Positions 40,512 to 50,038 of a stretch of 64,000 nucleotides of DNA are shown piece after piece. The stretch is taken from the NCBI RefSeq assembly GCF_900090275.1, contig NZ_LT607755.1, positions 1,240,001-1,304,000 on the forward strand. The letters run 5' to 3'. The stretch is from Micromonospora zamorensis. GTDB lineage: Bacteria; Actinomycetota; Actinomycetes; Mycobacteriales; Micromonosporaceae. Under the pieces are notes generated by a model. That model searched no databases. It saw only the letters and a program-made list of their open reading frames with translations, and had not been told where the DNA came from. Within the stretch, counting starts at the first letter, position 1. Every line of letters starts with the position of its first letter. Made by a program: the position numbers and the translations under genes.

Positions 40512-42725
40512 CTACGTCGGGGTGTCGGGCGGATCGGCTCGCCCGAGACGCTGCACCAACTCCCGGACCACCTCGGTGAAGTGCTGGTCGGACTCGCCCG
40601 GCCAGTGTCCCTGGATGGGTGGGGGGACGCTGTCGCTGGGTGGCGTCACCACGTCGCGAGGGTCGCGATACCGGCGATCCACGGTGGCGGCCGGGCCGCT
40701 GGCGCCGGCCGGCGCGTGCGGCCGGTGAGCGGAGAAGATCCAGCCGCCGATGGGGTCGGCGTCACTCCACAGGTTCACCCACCGCCAACCAACCCGGTGG
40801 CCGATCTCGTGCAGCGCCGCCTCGTCGACGTACGCGGGGAAGAGCCGCGCGTAGAGGCGGCGCAGCGGTGACCCGTGGGTGAGCAAAGCGACCCGACCGC
40901 CGACGTGCGGCGGCAACTGGAGCACCGTCGCGGCGAGCAGGACCGAGCCGTGGCTGTGCCCGGTGAGCAGCACCGCGTCGCCGCGCTCGACGAGGTACGT
41001 GATGCGGCGGGCCAGCTCCGGCACGGCCCGCTCGGAATAGCAGGGCGGCGCGAACGGGTGGGCGGCCCGAGGCCAGAAGGTGCCGAGGTCCCAGAGGACA
41101 CCGATGTGCCGACGGAACGGCACGGTCCGGTAGGCGAAGATGCCCCCGACGAGCAGGCCGAGGATGATCGCCGCGATCACCCAGCTGCCGAACGCGATGC
41201 CGAAGATGACCGAGTCCGCGGGCAGACCGAGGTTCCGCTCGATGACGTCGTCCGGGAACTGCCCCAGCAGGCCGACGGTGGTGGTTGCCGTGGCGAGTCC
41301 GGTGAGACAGCCGTAGAGCACGGCCAGCGGCACCAGTTTCTCGGTGAAGCGAGCCCGGGCGATCGCGTCCCGGACCTGCCGCAGTCGCGGCCCGGCCTCG
41401 GCCGGGGCGTCCGGGTAGTCGTGGGCGACGATCGCCGCCGCGGCTCGGCGCCGACTGCGCCGGGAGAGCACGATGACGAGGCCGGCGACGATCACGGTGA
41501 CCAGCAGCGCCCGGAAAAAGCCGTAGATCGCCCAGGTGTACGCCCGAGGCGGACCGGTCGCGATGCCCTCCCCGGTCGGCACGTCGCGATCGAGGAAGTC
41601 CGCCACCCGGTAGACCAACTCCGCGGAGTACGCCACCGCCAGGCTGATCCCGGTGGCCGCGACCACGAGGGCGCCCAGCCCGAACAGCGGGGTGGCGCCG
41701 CGATTCCGGCGGCAGAGCAGCACCACGCCCAGAGCGGCCAGCAGCGCCGTCTGTGCGACGAACAACCCGGCCAGGTGCGTCTCGTAGCCGGGCAGTCCGT
41801 GCCCCTCGTGCCACTGCGGTGGACCGGTCGCCAGGTGAGCCAGGACGACGACGGTCAGGACGACGGCGACGGTCCGCAGCGTACGGGTGACCCGGTCGAG
41901 CCGCTGGTCCCCGGCGGCCCGGTCGATCAACGGTGGCGTGCAGAGCAGCACCGCGCAGACCACCAGGACCACTCCGGTGACAACCGTCAGCGTGATCGTG
42001 GCGCCGCTCGCGGCCCGGGCCAGGAGCAGGGTGAGGTCCAGCGTCGCGAACGCGGCGGCGACATGGATGGAGCGCAGCCGGCCCACCAGCGGCTCGGCGT
42101 CCCACTGACCGACGGTGCCGAGCCGCGACCCGGAGAACTCCCGATCGGGTGCGCGAAACGCCTCGAACGTCCGGCCCGGGCGGTTGCTGATCCGCCAGAT
42201 CAGGCCGATCGCGGCGGCCGGGACCAGCGCCAGCACCGCCAGTCGCAGTCCGACCGGTCGTCCGCTCAGCCAGGACAACCAGCTGCGCCCGGCCAGGCAG
42301 CGCGGCGAGGAGAGGCATTTCCAGCCGACCAGATCCACTGCGACGCCGGCGATGGCGAGCACGTACAGCACGGTGAGCGTGAGCGCCAGCAGCCGGCACA
42401 GCGACTTGACCACCGCCTCGGAGCCAGGGTTCGCCGGGCGCATCCAGATCGCGACGTTGACCAGCATGAAGGGCAGCAGGAAGACCACGGCCAGGGTGCG
42501 GGCCACGGTCCCGGACGGCAGGTCACCCCAGCGGTACGCCTCCAGCGTCACCCCGTGCGCGCCGGTGCTGTCCTCGCACCGGGGCCGCGGCCGGTAGAAG
42601 CCACCGCTGCGGTCACCCGCGACCTGCGCCGTCTGCTGAAGGTCGAGCACCTGTGCGGCGCTCGCGCCCGAGACGCCGTGCACTCGCAGCTCCACGACAT
42701 CGCGGGGGATGTCCGACCCGCTCAA
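40512..42725 (-). CDS. Large polytopic membrane protein with C-terminal lipase-like (GHSHGS) domain
   Basis: 737 residues. The N-terminus (about 1-75) resembles part of an alpha/beta hydrolase (VELRVHGVSGASAAQVL). About ten hydrophobic helices span roughly 75-560. The C-terminus (about 570-737) contains AVLLTGHSHGSVLLAATVL, the GxSxG nucleophile elbow, and WSDADPIGGWIF. A membrane-tethered hydrolase or lipase split by a membrane insertion is the best reading; substrate unknown. The start is the TTG at 42725, without a strong ribosome site, so it may begin slightly later. Confidence 0.7.
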   Translation of the reverse strand: MSGSDIPRDVVELRVHGVSGASAAQVLDLQQTAQVAGDRSGGFYRPRPRCEDSTGAHGVTLEAYRWGDLPSGTVARTLAVVFLLPFMLVNVAIWMRPANPGSEAVVKSLCRLLALTLTVLYVLAIAGVAVDLVGWKCLSSPRCLAGRSWLSWLSGRPVGLRLAVLALVPAAAIGLIWRISNRPGRTFEAFRAPDREFSGSRLGTVGQWDAEPLVGRLRSIHVAAAFATLDLTLLLARAASGATITLTVVTGVVLVVCAVLLCTPPLIDRAAGDQRLDRVTRTLRTVAVVLTVVVLAHLATGPPQWHEGHGLPGYETHLAGLFVAQTALLAALGVVLLCRRNRGATPLFGLGALVVAATGISLAVAYSAELVYRVADFLDRDVPTGEGIATGPPRAYTWAIYGFFRALLVTVIVAGLVIVLSRRSRRRAAAAIVAHDYPDAPAEAGPRLRQVRDAIARARFTEKLVPLAVLYGCLTGLATATTTVGLLGQFPDDVIERNLGLPADSVIFGIAFGSWVIAAIILGLLVGGIFAYRTVPFRRHIGVLWDLGTFWPRAAHPFAPPCYSERAVPELARRITYLVERGDAVLLTGHSHGSVLLAATVLQLPPHVGGRVALLTHGSPLRRLYARLFPAYVDEAALHEIGHRVGWRWVNLWSDADPIGGWIFSAHRPHAPAGASGPAATVDRRYRDPRDVVTPPSDSVPPPIQGHWPGESDQHFTEVVRELVQRLGRADPPDTPT

Positions 42726-42838
42726 CCGCGCTGATCCATGCGACGACCCCCCGAGGCGCTCGGCAGCCCCGTCTACCCGATGCGGACGGCCTCAACCGCA
42801 CGAGCTGACGGGAGCGGGTCGGTGACCGTTGGCGAGGC

Positions 42839-43687
42839 TCAGTGCTCCCGGTCGGGTGTCAGGTCCGTCCTCGCCTGCCCGGTGTCCGGGTCGAAGGGGA
42901 ACGACACGTGCTGGTGGATCATCTCCCAGCCCCGACCGGCCCGCTGGAAGACGCGGGTGCCCCGGGACCAGCTCACGATCGTGGTGCCGTCCGGCTGCTG
43001 CGCGGTCATCCGGTTGAGGCCCCACGACACGGCCAGGTCGTCGCGGGCGATGACCGCCAGGTCCGGAACCGTCCAGGTGACGGTGCCGGTGCTGACGTCG
43101 AGGCCGTTGGCGCAGACCTCGCGAACCTCGTCGCGGCCGACGTACTCCAGCGGCAGTTCGTGCTCGTACGACACGACGGTCGCGGCGACAGGCTCCATGA
43201 TCCCGTCGAGGTCCTTCGCCTCGGTGGCCTCGTACCAGCGCTCGTGCAGTGACCGCACCTCCCGCTCGGAGGTCTCGCGGTCGTCGGCGCCGCTGTCGTC
43301 GGCGAACGAGTGGTGCTCGTGCGCCACGACCCACGAGCCGTTCTCCTTGCGCAGCCCGAGAGTCAGGCGCAGCAGGAGCTCGGGCCGCCTGGCGAGGTCC
43401 TCGGGGGTGCCGCAGCGCAGCAGCGCGTTGGCGTAGGCGACGGTGTCGCCGGCGGTGATGTCGAGGCTGGTCAGCTCGAAGACGGCCCCCGACGCCTGCC
43501 ACCGGAAGAAGTCGGGCCAGGTCCGCTCGTACGCCTCGATGCCCCGGACCCCCTCATGCGGCGGGGGTACGTCGTACATGACGATGTCCGCGGAGTGGCG
43601 GGCGAGGACGCCGGGCAGGTCACCGGCATGGACCGCCTGCGCCCACCGCTCGATCAACTCGCGGATTTGTGTCTCGTCGTCGGCCAT
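42839..43687 (-). CDS. Tandem SnoaL-like domain protein
   Basis: 282 residues in two SnoaL/NTF2-type halves of about 130 residues: MADDETQIRELIERWAQAVHAGDLPGVLARHSADIVMYDVPPP and EREVRSLHERWYEATEAKDLDGIMEPVAATVVSYEHELPLEY. These cone-shaped folds bind small ligands or act as isomerase-type or protective enzymes. It starts 33 bp after the sigma factor gene, which itself ends in a SnoaL-like tail, so the two probably act in one pathway. ATG with GAGGGAGC upstream. Confidence 0.82.
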   Translation of the reverse strand: MADDETQIRELIERWAQAVHAGDLPGVLARHSADIVMYDVPPPHEGVRGIEAYERTWPDFFRWQASGAVFELTSLDITAGDTVAYANALLRCGTPEDLARRPELLLRLTLGLRKENGSWVVAHEHHSFADDSGADDRETSEREVRSLHERWYEATEAKDLDGIMEPVAATVVSYEHELPLEYVGRDEVREVCANGLDVSTGTVTWTVPDLAVIARDDLAVSWGLNRMTAQQPDGTTIVSWSRGTRVFQRAGRGWEMIHQHVSFPFDPDTGQARTDLTPDREH

Positions 43688-43720
43688 GGTGCTCCCTCGT
43701 GCGTCGGGTTGCTCTCACCT

Positions 43721-44722
43721 CTACAACCCGCGCGGAGCGACAAACTCATCGTCGCGCGCCGACCGAATCTGTTCAGCCTGATCCAGGTGGGTCGGCAGAC
43801 CGCACATGGGCAGTGTCTCCGGGGTCAGGAACGACACCACCTCGGCGATCCGGTCGCCGCGCAGCGCGACGACGTCCAGTGCCGCCGCCGTGAAGACCGA
43901 CGCTTCCGGGTTCCAGAGGTACGTCCCGAAGGCGAGTTGCCCGTTCGCGTACGTCGGGACGAACCGCCACCGCACCGCTAACGGGCCGTCCAGCAGGAAC
44001 TGACGGATGGCGTCGCGGCCCTCGTACCACTGGGGCAGCGGCGGCATCGAGTACCGGGCGTCGTCGGTGAGCATCGCCAGGATGGCCTCGACGTCGCCGC
44101 GCTCCCACGCGGTCACGTACCGCCGTGCCAGTTCGCGCACGGTGTCGTCGCCGAGGTTGCTCAGCTCCGCCTGCTGGCTCTCGGTCGGGCGCAGCGCGTC
44201 CACGACCCGTCGGGCGCGTTGCAGTGCGCTGTTGACCGCCGGGGTGGAGGTGCCGAGCAGGTCGGCCACCTCGGCGGCGGGGTAGCCGAGCACCTCCCGC
44301 AGCAGCAGCACGGCCCGCTGTCGGCCGGGCAGGTGTTGCAGCGACGCGACGAAGGCGAGCTCCAGGTGCTCGCTGTCGATCACCCGCTGCGCCGGGTCCC
44401 GCTGTTCCGGAGGCAAGGAGCGTCGGTCCGGGTACGGCCCGAGCCAGGCCGTTTCGGCCACGGCGGCGGCGCCCGGGGTCAGGTCGGTCGGCAGCTCCCG
44501 GCGGCGACCCCGACCCTCGATCATGCTCAGGCACCGATTGGTGGCGATCCTGTAGAGCCAGGCTCGCAGAGTGCCGCGATCCTCGTAGCGGTGCTGGTTC
44601 TGCCAGGCCCGCGTCAGCGTCTCCTGCACCGCGTCCTCGGCGTCGTGGAAGGAACCGAGCATCCGGTAGCAGTGGGCGGTCAGCTCGTCGCGGTGCTCGT
44701 CGATCAGCCGAGCGAACGTCAC
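43721..44722 (-). CDS. ECF sigma factor with C-terminal SnoaL-like domain (SigJ type)
   Basis: 333 residues. Sigma region 2 [49 protein letters not shown] (about 18-66) and region 4 [44 protein letters not shown] (about 150-195) are clear. The last ~110 residues form an NTF2/SnoaL domain ([27 protein letters not shown]), which in SigJ-type factors replaces an anti-sigma factor. GTG 44722 is a leaderless start. The downstream SnoaL gene is probably in the same operon and may be the target. Confidence 0.9.
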   Translation of the reverse strand: MTFARLIDEHRDELTAHCYRMLGSFHDAEDAVQETLTRAWQNQHRYEDRGTLRAWLYRIATNRCLSMIEGRGRRRELPTDLTPGAAAVAETAWLGPYPDRRSLPPEQRDPAQRVIDSEHLELAFVASLQHLPGRQRAVLLLREVLGYPAAEVADLLGTSTPAVNSALQRARRVVDALRPTESQQAELSNLGDDTVRELARRYVTAWERGDVEAILAMLTDDARYSMPPLPQWYEGRDAIRQFLLDGPLAVRWRFVPTYANGQLAFGTYLWNPEASVFTAAALDVVALRGDRIAEVVSFLTPETLPMCGLPTHLDQAEQIRSARDDEFVAPRGL

Positions 44723-44736
44723 GGTCGTGGAGCCTA
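44723..44736 (-). promoter_or_regulatory. Leaderless promoter of the ECF sigma gene
   Basis: TAGGCT (minus strand, 44731-44736) lies 8 nt before the GTG start at 44722, a leaderless layout; no ribosome site precedes the start. Confidence 0.55.
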
Positions 44737-44827
44737 CCGTCGGCTCGGCCGTCGCGCGCCTGCTCGCTGGCGCCGATCGATCGGCGGGGGAGGGGATTGA
44801 TCCGACCAGGGCGGGGTAGGTGCGGCC

Positions 44828-46015
44828 ATGGTCGCTGCCGGTCGGCGCGGAGCGGACGGTGGCGTTCCGGCACGTGCCGGGGACATCGCCCACGGCGGCC
44901 TGGCGAACACCGTGGCCCGGCTGTGGGACCGTGCGCTGGACACGGTGCGGGAGCGGTTCCGTCGGGTACGCGCCGTCGGCGGCCTCGCCCTGCAGGCCGG
45001 GCTGGCCGCGGCGCTGTCCTGGTTCGTGGCGCACGAGCTGCTGCACGTGTCGCAGCCGGTGTTCGCGCCGATCTCCGCCGTCTCGACCCTCGCCGCGTCC
45101 GTCGGTCAACGGCTGCGTCGTACCGTCGAGCTGATCCTCGGCGTCACCGTCGGGGTGCTGATCGGCGATCTGCTGCTCCTGGTGATCGGCACCGGCTGGT
45201 GGCAACTCTCCCTGATCGTCGTCCTGGCGATCATGGTCGCGTTGTTCCTCGCGGGCAGTGCCGCGGTGGTGATCCAGGCCGGGGCGACGGCGGTGCTCAT
45301 CGCCACGCTCAGCCCGTCGATCCGCGATCTGGAGGTTCCCCGGTTCGTGGACGCGCTCGTCGGGGGAGGGGTGGCGCTGCTGGTCACCGCCGTGCTGCTG
45401 CCGTTGAACCCGCTGCGGGTGCTCAACCGGGCCGCGCGCCCGGCATTGGATCTCCTGGCCGCCCAGCTCGACGCCACCGCCGACGCGCTGGCCGAGCGTG
45501 ATGCCGCCCGCGCGCGTACCGCCCGCAGCGAGCTGCGGCAGAACAAGGGCCCGCTGAAGGCGTTCGTCGAGGCGACCCAGGGCGCCCGGGAGGCCAGCAC
45601 CCTGTCACCGGTGCACTGGCACCAGCGACGCGGGCCGGTGGGCCGCTACGCGCAGGCGGCGGAGCCGATCGACCGGGCGATGCGCAACAGCGGAACGTTG
45701 ATCCGTCGCTCGGTGACTCTGATCGAGGACCGCGAACCGGTCCCGGAGCCGCTGCCGAGGGCGGTCGCCGATCTTGCCGAGGCCGTCCGGTTGCTCAAGC
45801 GGGAGTTCGCCGCGGGTGACGAGCCGGACCGGGCGCGCAAGCAGGCACTGTTGGCGGTCGAGACGGCCGGTGACGCCTACCGGGAGGGCGTCGGCTTCTC
45901 CGGTGCGGTGGTGGTGGCGCAGGTTCGTACGACGGTCAGCGACCTTCTGGTGGCCATAGGACTGAGCCAGGAAGACGCGAATCGCCTGGTCAGGCGCTCG
46001 TTCGGTGGCCTCTGA
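44828..46015 (+). CDS. FUSC-family (aromatic acid exporter-like) membrane protein
   Basis: 395 residues. A short N-terminus is followed by about six membrane helices ([68 protein letters not shown] to [11 protein letters not shown]), the FUSC_2 half-repeat. The rest is cytoplasmic and helical ([36 protein letters not shown]). Related proteins export aromatic acids or fusaric acid. ATG 44828 with GGTAGGTG just upstream. Diverges from the sigma factor gene. Function in this organism unknown. Confidence 0.82.
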   Translation: MVAAGRRGADGGVPARAGDIAHGGLANTVARLWDRALDTVRERFRRVRAVGGLALQAGLAAALSWFVAHELLHVSQPVFAPISAVSTLAASVGQRLRRTVELILGVTVGVLIGDLLLLVIGTGWWQLSLIVVLAIMVALFLAGSAAVVIQAGATAVLIATLSPSIRDLEVPRFVDALVGGGVALLVTAVLLPLNPLRVLNRAARPALDLLAAQLDATADALAERDAARARTARSELRQNKGPLKAFVEATQGAREASTLSPVHWHQRRGPVGRYAQAAEPIDRAMRNSGTLIRRSVTLIEDREPVPEPLPRAVADLAEAVRLLKREFAAGDEPDRARKQALLAVETAGDAYREGVGFSGAVVVAQVRTTVSDLLVAIGLSQEDANRLVRRSFGGL

Positions 46016-46045
46016 GCGCGTGCCGGCCGGACCGTGACGGAGCCA

Positions 46046-46110
46046 ATGGCATCACCCTGAGCCAGGGGTGTTGCATGTTGAGCCAAAGTGGTGCCATGAT
46101 GGTGCCATGG
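46046..46110 (+). promoter_or_regulatory. Leaderless promoter with tandem repeats, candidate autoregulatory site of the RHH protein
   Basis: An exact 10-bp word is repeated in tandem as TGGTGCCATGA (46089-46099) and TGGTGCCATGG (46100-46110); a related inverted word ATGGCATCA lies at 46046-46054 and TGTTGCATG at 46069-46077. A -35 TTGCAT (46071-46076) and -10 CATGAT (46095-46100), 18 bp apart, place the transcript start at the ATG 46107. Repeats spaced 11 bp over the promoter suit cooperative binding by ribbon-helix-helix dimers. Confidence 0.5.
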
Positions 46111-46631
46111 AGCTGAGGTCATACGTCGAGAACCTGCGTGACGAGTTCGCCGTGGCTGCGGAGGGCGTCGACGCGGACGGCCGCGCGCTGGCCGAGCGAC
46201 TCTTCGCCCAACTGGAGGCCGCTACCCGACTCACCCTGCTGGAGGCGCTGTCCGACGCAGCCGACGAGATCACCCGCGAGCTGGCACCGGGCTCGGTGCA
46301 CGTCCGGCTGCGTGGGCGCGAGCCTGACTTCGTGGTCACCCCGGCCACCCCGCCGCTCGACGAGCCGAGCGAGGCCACCGGGCCGCAGGCACCCCCTGCG
46401 CCGGTGCTCCCACCGGACGGCGACGACGGCGGCACCTCACGGATCAACCTCCGGCTCCCCGACCACCTGAAGGCCAGTGTCGAGGAGGCCGCCGGGCGAG
46501 CCGGGCTGTCGGTCAACGCCTGGCTGGTGCGAGCCGTCGCCGGTGCCATCGGGGCGGGCGACACCGAACGTCGTCCACCCCGGCGGGTGGAGCCGCGCTC
46601 CGGGCAGCACTTCACCGGCTGGGCCCGCTGA
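46107..46631 (+). CDS. Ribbon-helix-helix (HicB/CopG-like) regulator
   Basis: 174 residues. The N-terminal ~85 residues are acidic and helical. A Pro-rich linker leads to a C-terminal ribbon-helix-helix SRINLRLPDHLKASVEEAAGRAGLSVNAWLVRAVAGAI. That part resembles HicB-type antitoxins, but no toxin gene is adjacent. It heads a four-gene operon (DUF4097, ABC ATPase, ABC-2 permease) and is probably its autorepressor. ATG 46107 fits the leaderless promoter; the in-frame GTG at 46068 is less likely. Confidence 0.75.
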   Translation: MELRSYVENLRDEFAVAAEGVDADGRALAERLFAQLEAATRLTLLEALSDAADEITRELAPGSVHVRLRGREPDFVVTPATPPLDEPSEATGPQAPPAPVLPPDGDDGGTSRINLRLPDHLKASVEEAAGRAGLSVNAWLVRAVAGAIGAGDTERRPPRRVEPRSGQHFTGWAR

Positions 46632-46703
46632 CCCCCCGTACCCCTTTGTTTTCGCGCCGCTGACCAGCGGCGACATTCACCGACCACCTTTCGGGAGACC
46701 ACC

Positions 46704-47546
46704 ATGCCTGTTTTCGAAACGCCAGAGCCCATCTCCGTCCAGATCGAGCTGCCCGTCGGGGATGTCTGGATCAGCGCGACCGACCGCACCGACACGGTGG
46801 TGACGGTGCGGCCCCGCGACCCGTCGAGCAGGGCCGACGTGAGCACCGCCGAACAGTGCACCGTCGAGTACGCCGCCGGAAAACTGCTGATCAGGGTGTC
46901 GAAGAGTTGGCGCCGCTACGGCTTCGGCCCCGGCCCGTCGGTCGACGTCCTGATCGAGTTGCCGACCGGGTCGCGGGTGCACGCAGAGTCGTCGTGGGCG
47001 GCATTCCGCTGCGAGGGCCGGCTCGGCGAGTGCCGGATCAAGACCGGAAGTGGGATCCGGCTCGACGAGACCGGCCCGCTGGACATCGACAGCAGCCACG
47101 GTGAGGTCGCCGTGGAGCGCGTCGCCGGTGACGCCCGGGTGAAGGCCTCGTCCGGCAAGGTGCGCATCGGTGCGGTCGACGGCACCGCCGAGATCAAGAA
47201 CTCCTCCGGCGACTGCTGGATCGGCCGCAGCGGCGGCGACGTCAGGGTCAACACCGCCTACGGCGACATCACCCTCGACACGTCGACGGCCTCGGTGACG
47301 GCACGCACCGCCTACGGCAACCTCCGGCTGGGCGAGGTCGCACGGGGATCGATCGACCTGAACACCTCGTACGGGGCCATCGAGGTCGGCATCCGTCGCG
47401 GGACTGCCGCCTGGCTCGACGTCAGCTCCAAGCACGGCCGCGTACACAACGCCCTGGAAACCACCGACAGCCCGGCGCAGACCGACGAGACGGTCGAGGT
47501 CCGGGCGAACACCGCCTACGGCGACATCATGATCCGCCGCGCCTGA
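46704..47546 (+). CDS. DUF4097 beta-helical protein
   Basis: 280 residues, mostly short repeating strands: SGIRLDETGPLDIDSSHGEVAVERVAGDARVKASSGKVRIGAVDGTAEIKNSSGDCWIGRSGGDVRVNTAYGDITLDTSTASVTARTAYGNLRL, the DUF4097/DUF2807 putative adhesin fold. No signal peptide, so it stays in the cytoplasm. It lies in an operon with an ABC-2 exporter; in other actinobacteria such proteins accompany such exporters, role unknown. ATG with GGGAG upstream. Confidence 0.85.
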   Translation: MPVFETPEPISVQIELPVGDVWISATDRTDTVVTVRPRDPSSRADVSTAEQCTVEYAAGKLLIRVSKSWRRYGFGPGPSVDVLIELPTGSRVHAESSWAAFRCEGRLGECRIKTGSGIRLDETGPLDIDSSHGEVAVERVAGDARVKASSGKVRIGAVDGTAEIKNSSGDCWIGRSGGDVRVNTAYGDITLDTSTASVTARTAYGNLRLGEVARGSIDLNTSYGAIEVGIRRGTAAWLDVSSKHGRVHNALETTDSPAQTDETVEVRANTAYGDIMIRRA

Positions 47547-47578
47547 TCCGCTGCCACACAGACCGCAAAGAGGAGACC

Positions 47579-48552
<974 letters not shown>

Positions 48553-48556
<4 letters not shown>

Positions 48557-49341
48557 GCACCCTCTCCCTCGCCGTCCGTGACTCGAGCACGATGCTGCGG
48601 CGCAACCTCCTGCACATGCGGCGCTACCCGTCGATGACCCTGCTGCTCGTCGGCGTCCCGGTCATCACCCTGCTGCTCTTCGTCTACGTCTTCGGTGGCA
48701 CGCTCGGCGCCGGCCTCGGGCCGACCGGCGACCGTTCCCAGTACGCCAACTACGTCACGCCGGGCATCCTGCTCATCACCGTGGCCAGCGCGGCGCAGGG
48801 CACCGCCATCTCGGTCGCGATGGACATGACCGAGGGCATCATCGCCCGGTTCCGAACGATGGCGATCTTCCGACCGTCGGTCCTCACCGGACACGTCCTG
48901 GGCAGCCTGGTCCAGACCCTGCTCAGCCTCGCGGCCGTCACCGGTGTGGCGCTGCTCGTCGGGTTCCGGCCCACGGCCAACCCGGTCGAGTGGCTCGCCG
49001 CCATCGGCGTCCTCTCCATGATCACCTTTGCGCTGGCCTGGCTGTCGGTCGCCCTCGGCCTGGTCAGCGACAGTGTCGAGACGGCCAGCAACCTGCCCAT
49101 GCCACTGATCCTCCTGCCGTTCCTCGGCAGCGGGTTCGTCCCCACCGACTCCATGCCCACAGCGGTCCGGTGGTTCGCCGACTACCAGCCCTTCACGCCC
49201 GTCATGGAAACCCTCCGCGGCCTGCTCCTCGGCACCGGGATCGGCGCCAACGGGATCATCGCGGTGATCTGGTGCGTCGTCATCAGCGCGCTCTCCTTCC
49301 TCTGGGCCAAGACCCTCTACAACCGCAGTCGAGCGACCTGA
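48553..49341 (+). CDS. ABC-2 exporter permease, DrrB type
   Basis: 262 residues with six hydrophobic helices. MLRRNLLHMRRYPSMTLLLVGVPVITLLLFVYVFGG starts it, and LPMPLILLPFLGSGFVPTDSMPTAVRWFADYQPFTPVMETLRGLL is the ABC-2 signature region. Partner of the preceding ATPase; the operon ends here at a strong terminator. Substrate unknown. Confidence 0.9.
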
Positions 49342-49370
49342 TCCTGACCGGCGCCCGATGTCCCCGCCAT

Positions 49371-49429
49371 CGCGACGGACAGCCGGCGGCTCGGCCCACT
49401 GGGCCGAGCCGCCGGCTGTCCACGTCGCG
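49371..49429 (+). terminator. Very strong terminator after the ABC-2 operon
   Basis: Perfect 22-bp arms (49377-49398 and 49400-49421) meet around a single base, so the hairpin folds with a tiny loop. CGCGAC/GTCGCG extends the stem to 49371-49429 across a small bulge. It lies 30 bp past the permease stop. Confidence 0.8.
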
Positions 49430-49594
49430 CGGGACGGGGTCGAGGTGGTGCAGGGCTGGCGGCGTCGCGAAGGCTTGACCGACGCCACGCCACTGCCCGC
49501 GTCGCGCCACGGCGCCGGGCGCGGGAGGCCGACCGTGAGCCGTCCGTCCGACCCGAGGGCATGCGACCGACGCAGCCATCACTGAAACGTCGAA

Positions 49595-49608
49595 TGTTAT
49601 CGATAACA
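49595..49608. promoter_or_regulatory. LacI-type operator 1
   Basis: TGTTATCGATAACA is a perfect 14-bp palindrome. Matches the TGTTAnCGnTAACA consensus shared with the araB, GH43 and GH27 promoters. Confidence 0.75.
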
Positions 49609-49723
49609 CCCACCGGGTTCCCGACCGTGAGATGCGCCGGTCGCCCGCCGGGGCGCTCGCCGATGAGCCCGCGCGACCGTCGGCTCCGGTTCCATAGATC
49701 TGATCAAGAGATCGCGAAGCCTC

Positions 49724-49747
49724 GATGATGTTATCGCCAACATCATC
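49724..49747. promoter_or_regulatory. LacI-type operator 2
   Basis: TGTTATCGCCAACA at 49729-49742, inside a longer dyad GATGATGTT/AACATCATC (49724-49747). Confidence 0.7.
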
Positions 49748-49983
49748 GGCGAGCGGCACGCGGTCGCCGTCGGACGGCCGTCTCGTGGTGGCGGAGGGTG
49801 GGACCTTGTCGTCCGGCCCGCCGAGAGGCATCCGGGCGTCGACCGGTCCGCGCGGCAACCCCACCCGGAGTGCAGGGGAAAGGCCCGGCACTGGATTCGC
49901 GCCTTTTGCGCCGGTCCGTTATCGACCCTCCCGAGTCGGCCCACCTTCGGCGTTCCGTTACGGAGCTGTTGCGGGTAGATGTC

Positions 49984-50027
49984 TTGACGAGGCTGGATGT
50001 GAGCGTTAACACTATCCCCGTTAACGG
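49984..50027 (+). promoter_or_regulatory. araB promoter with LacI-type operator 3
   Basis: -35 TTGACG at 49984-49989. TGTGAGCGTTAACA at 49998-50011 (operator) overlaps the -10 region, and a second short palindrome CCGTTAACGG at 50018-50027 lies next to the ribosome site. Binding should block the araB promoter. Confidence 0.7.
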
Positions 50028-50038
50028 TGGAGGTGAAC

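Larger units (their letters stand above)
49430..50038 (+). other. araB upstream region
   Basis: About 600 bp with no gene I can support. It is dominated by the three LacI-type operators listed separately. The DNA is less GC-rich around 49590-49745. TTGACG at 49984-49989 can serve as -35 of araB. The RBS of araB is GGAGG at 50029-50033. Confidence 0.5.

Noticed and set aside
40875..42734. 619-codon open frame on the plus strand
   Set aside because: Antisense shadow of the membrane hydrolase gene. Its composition (Gln, Arg, Gly, His rich) and lack of any domain match a GC-rich shadow frame.
46107..46703. Toxin-antitoxin pair, because the regulator resembles HicB
   Set aside because: No HicA-like or other toxin ORF is adjacent on either strand; the next gene is DUF4097.
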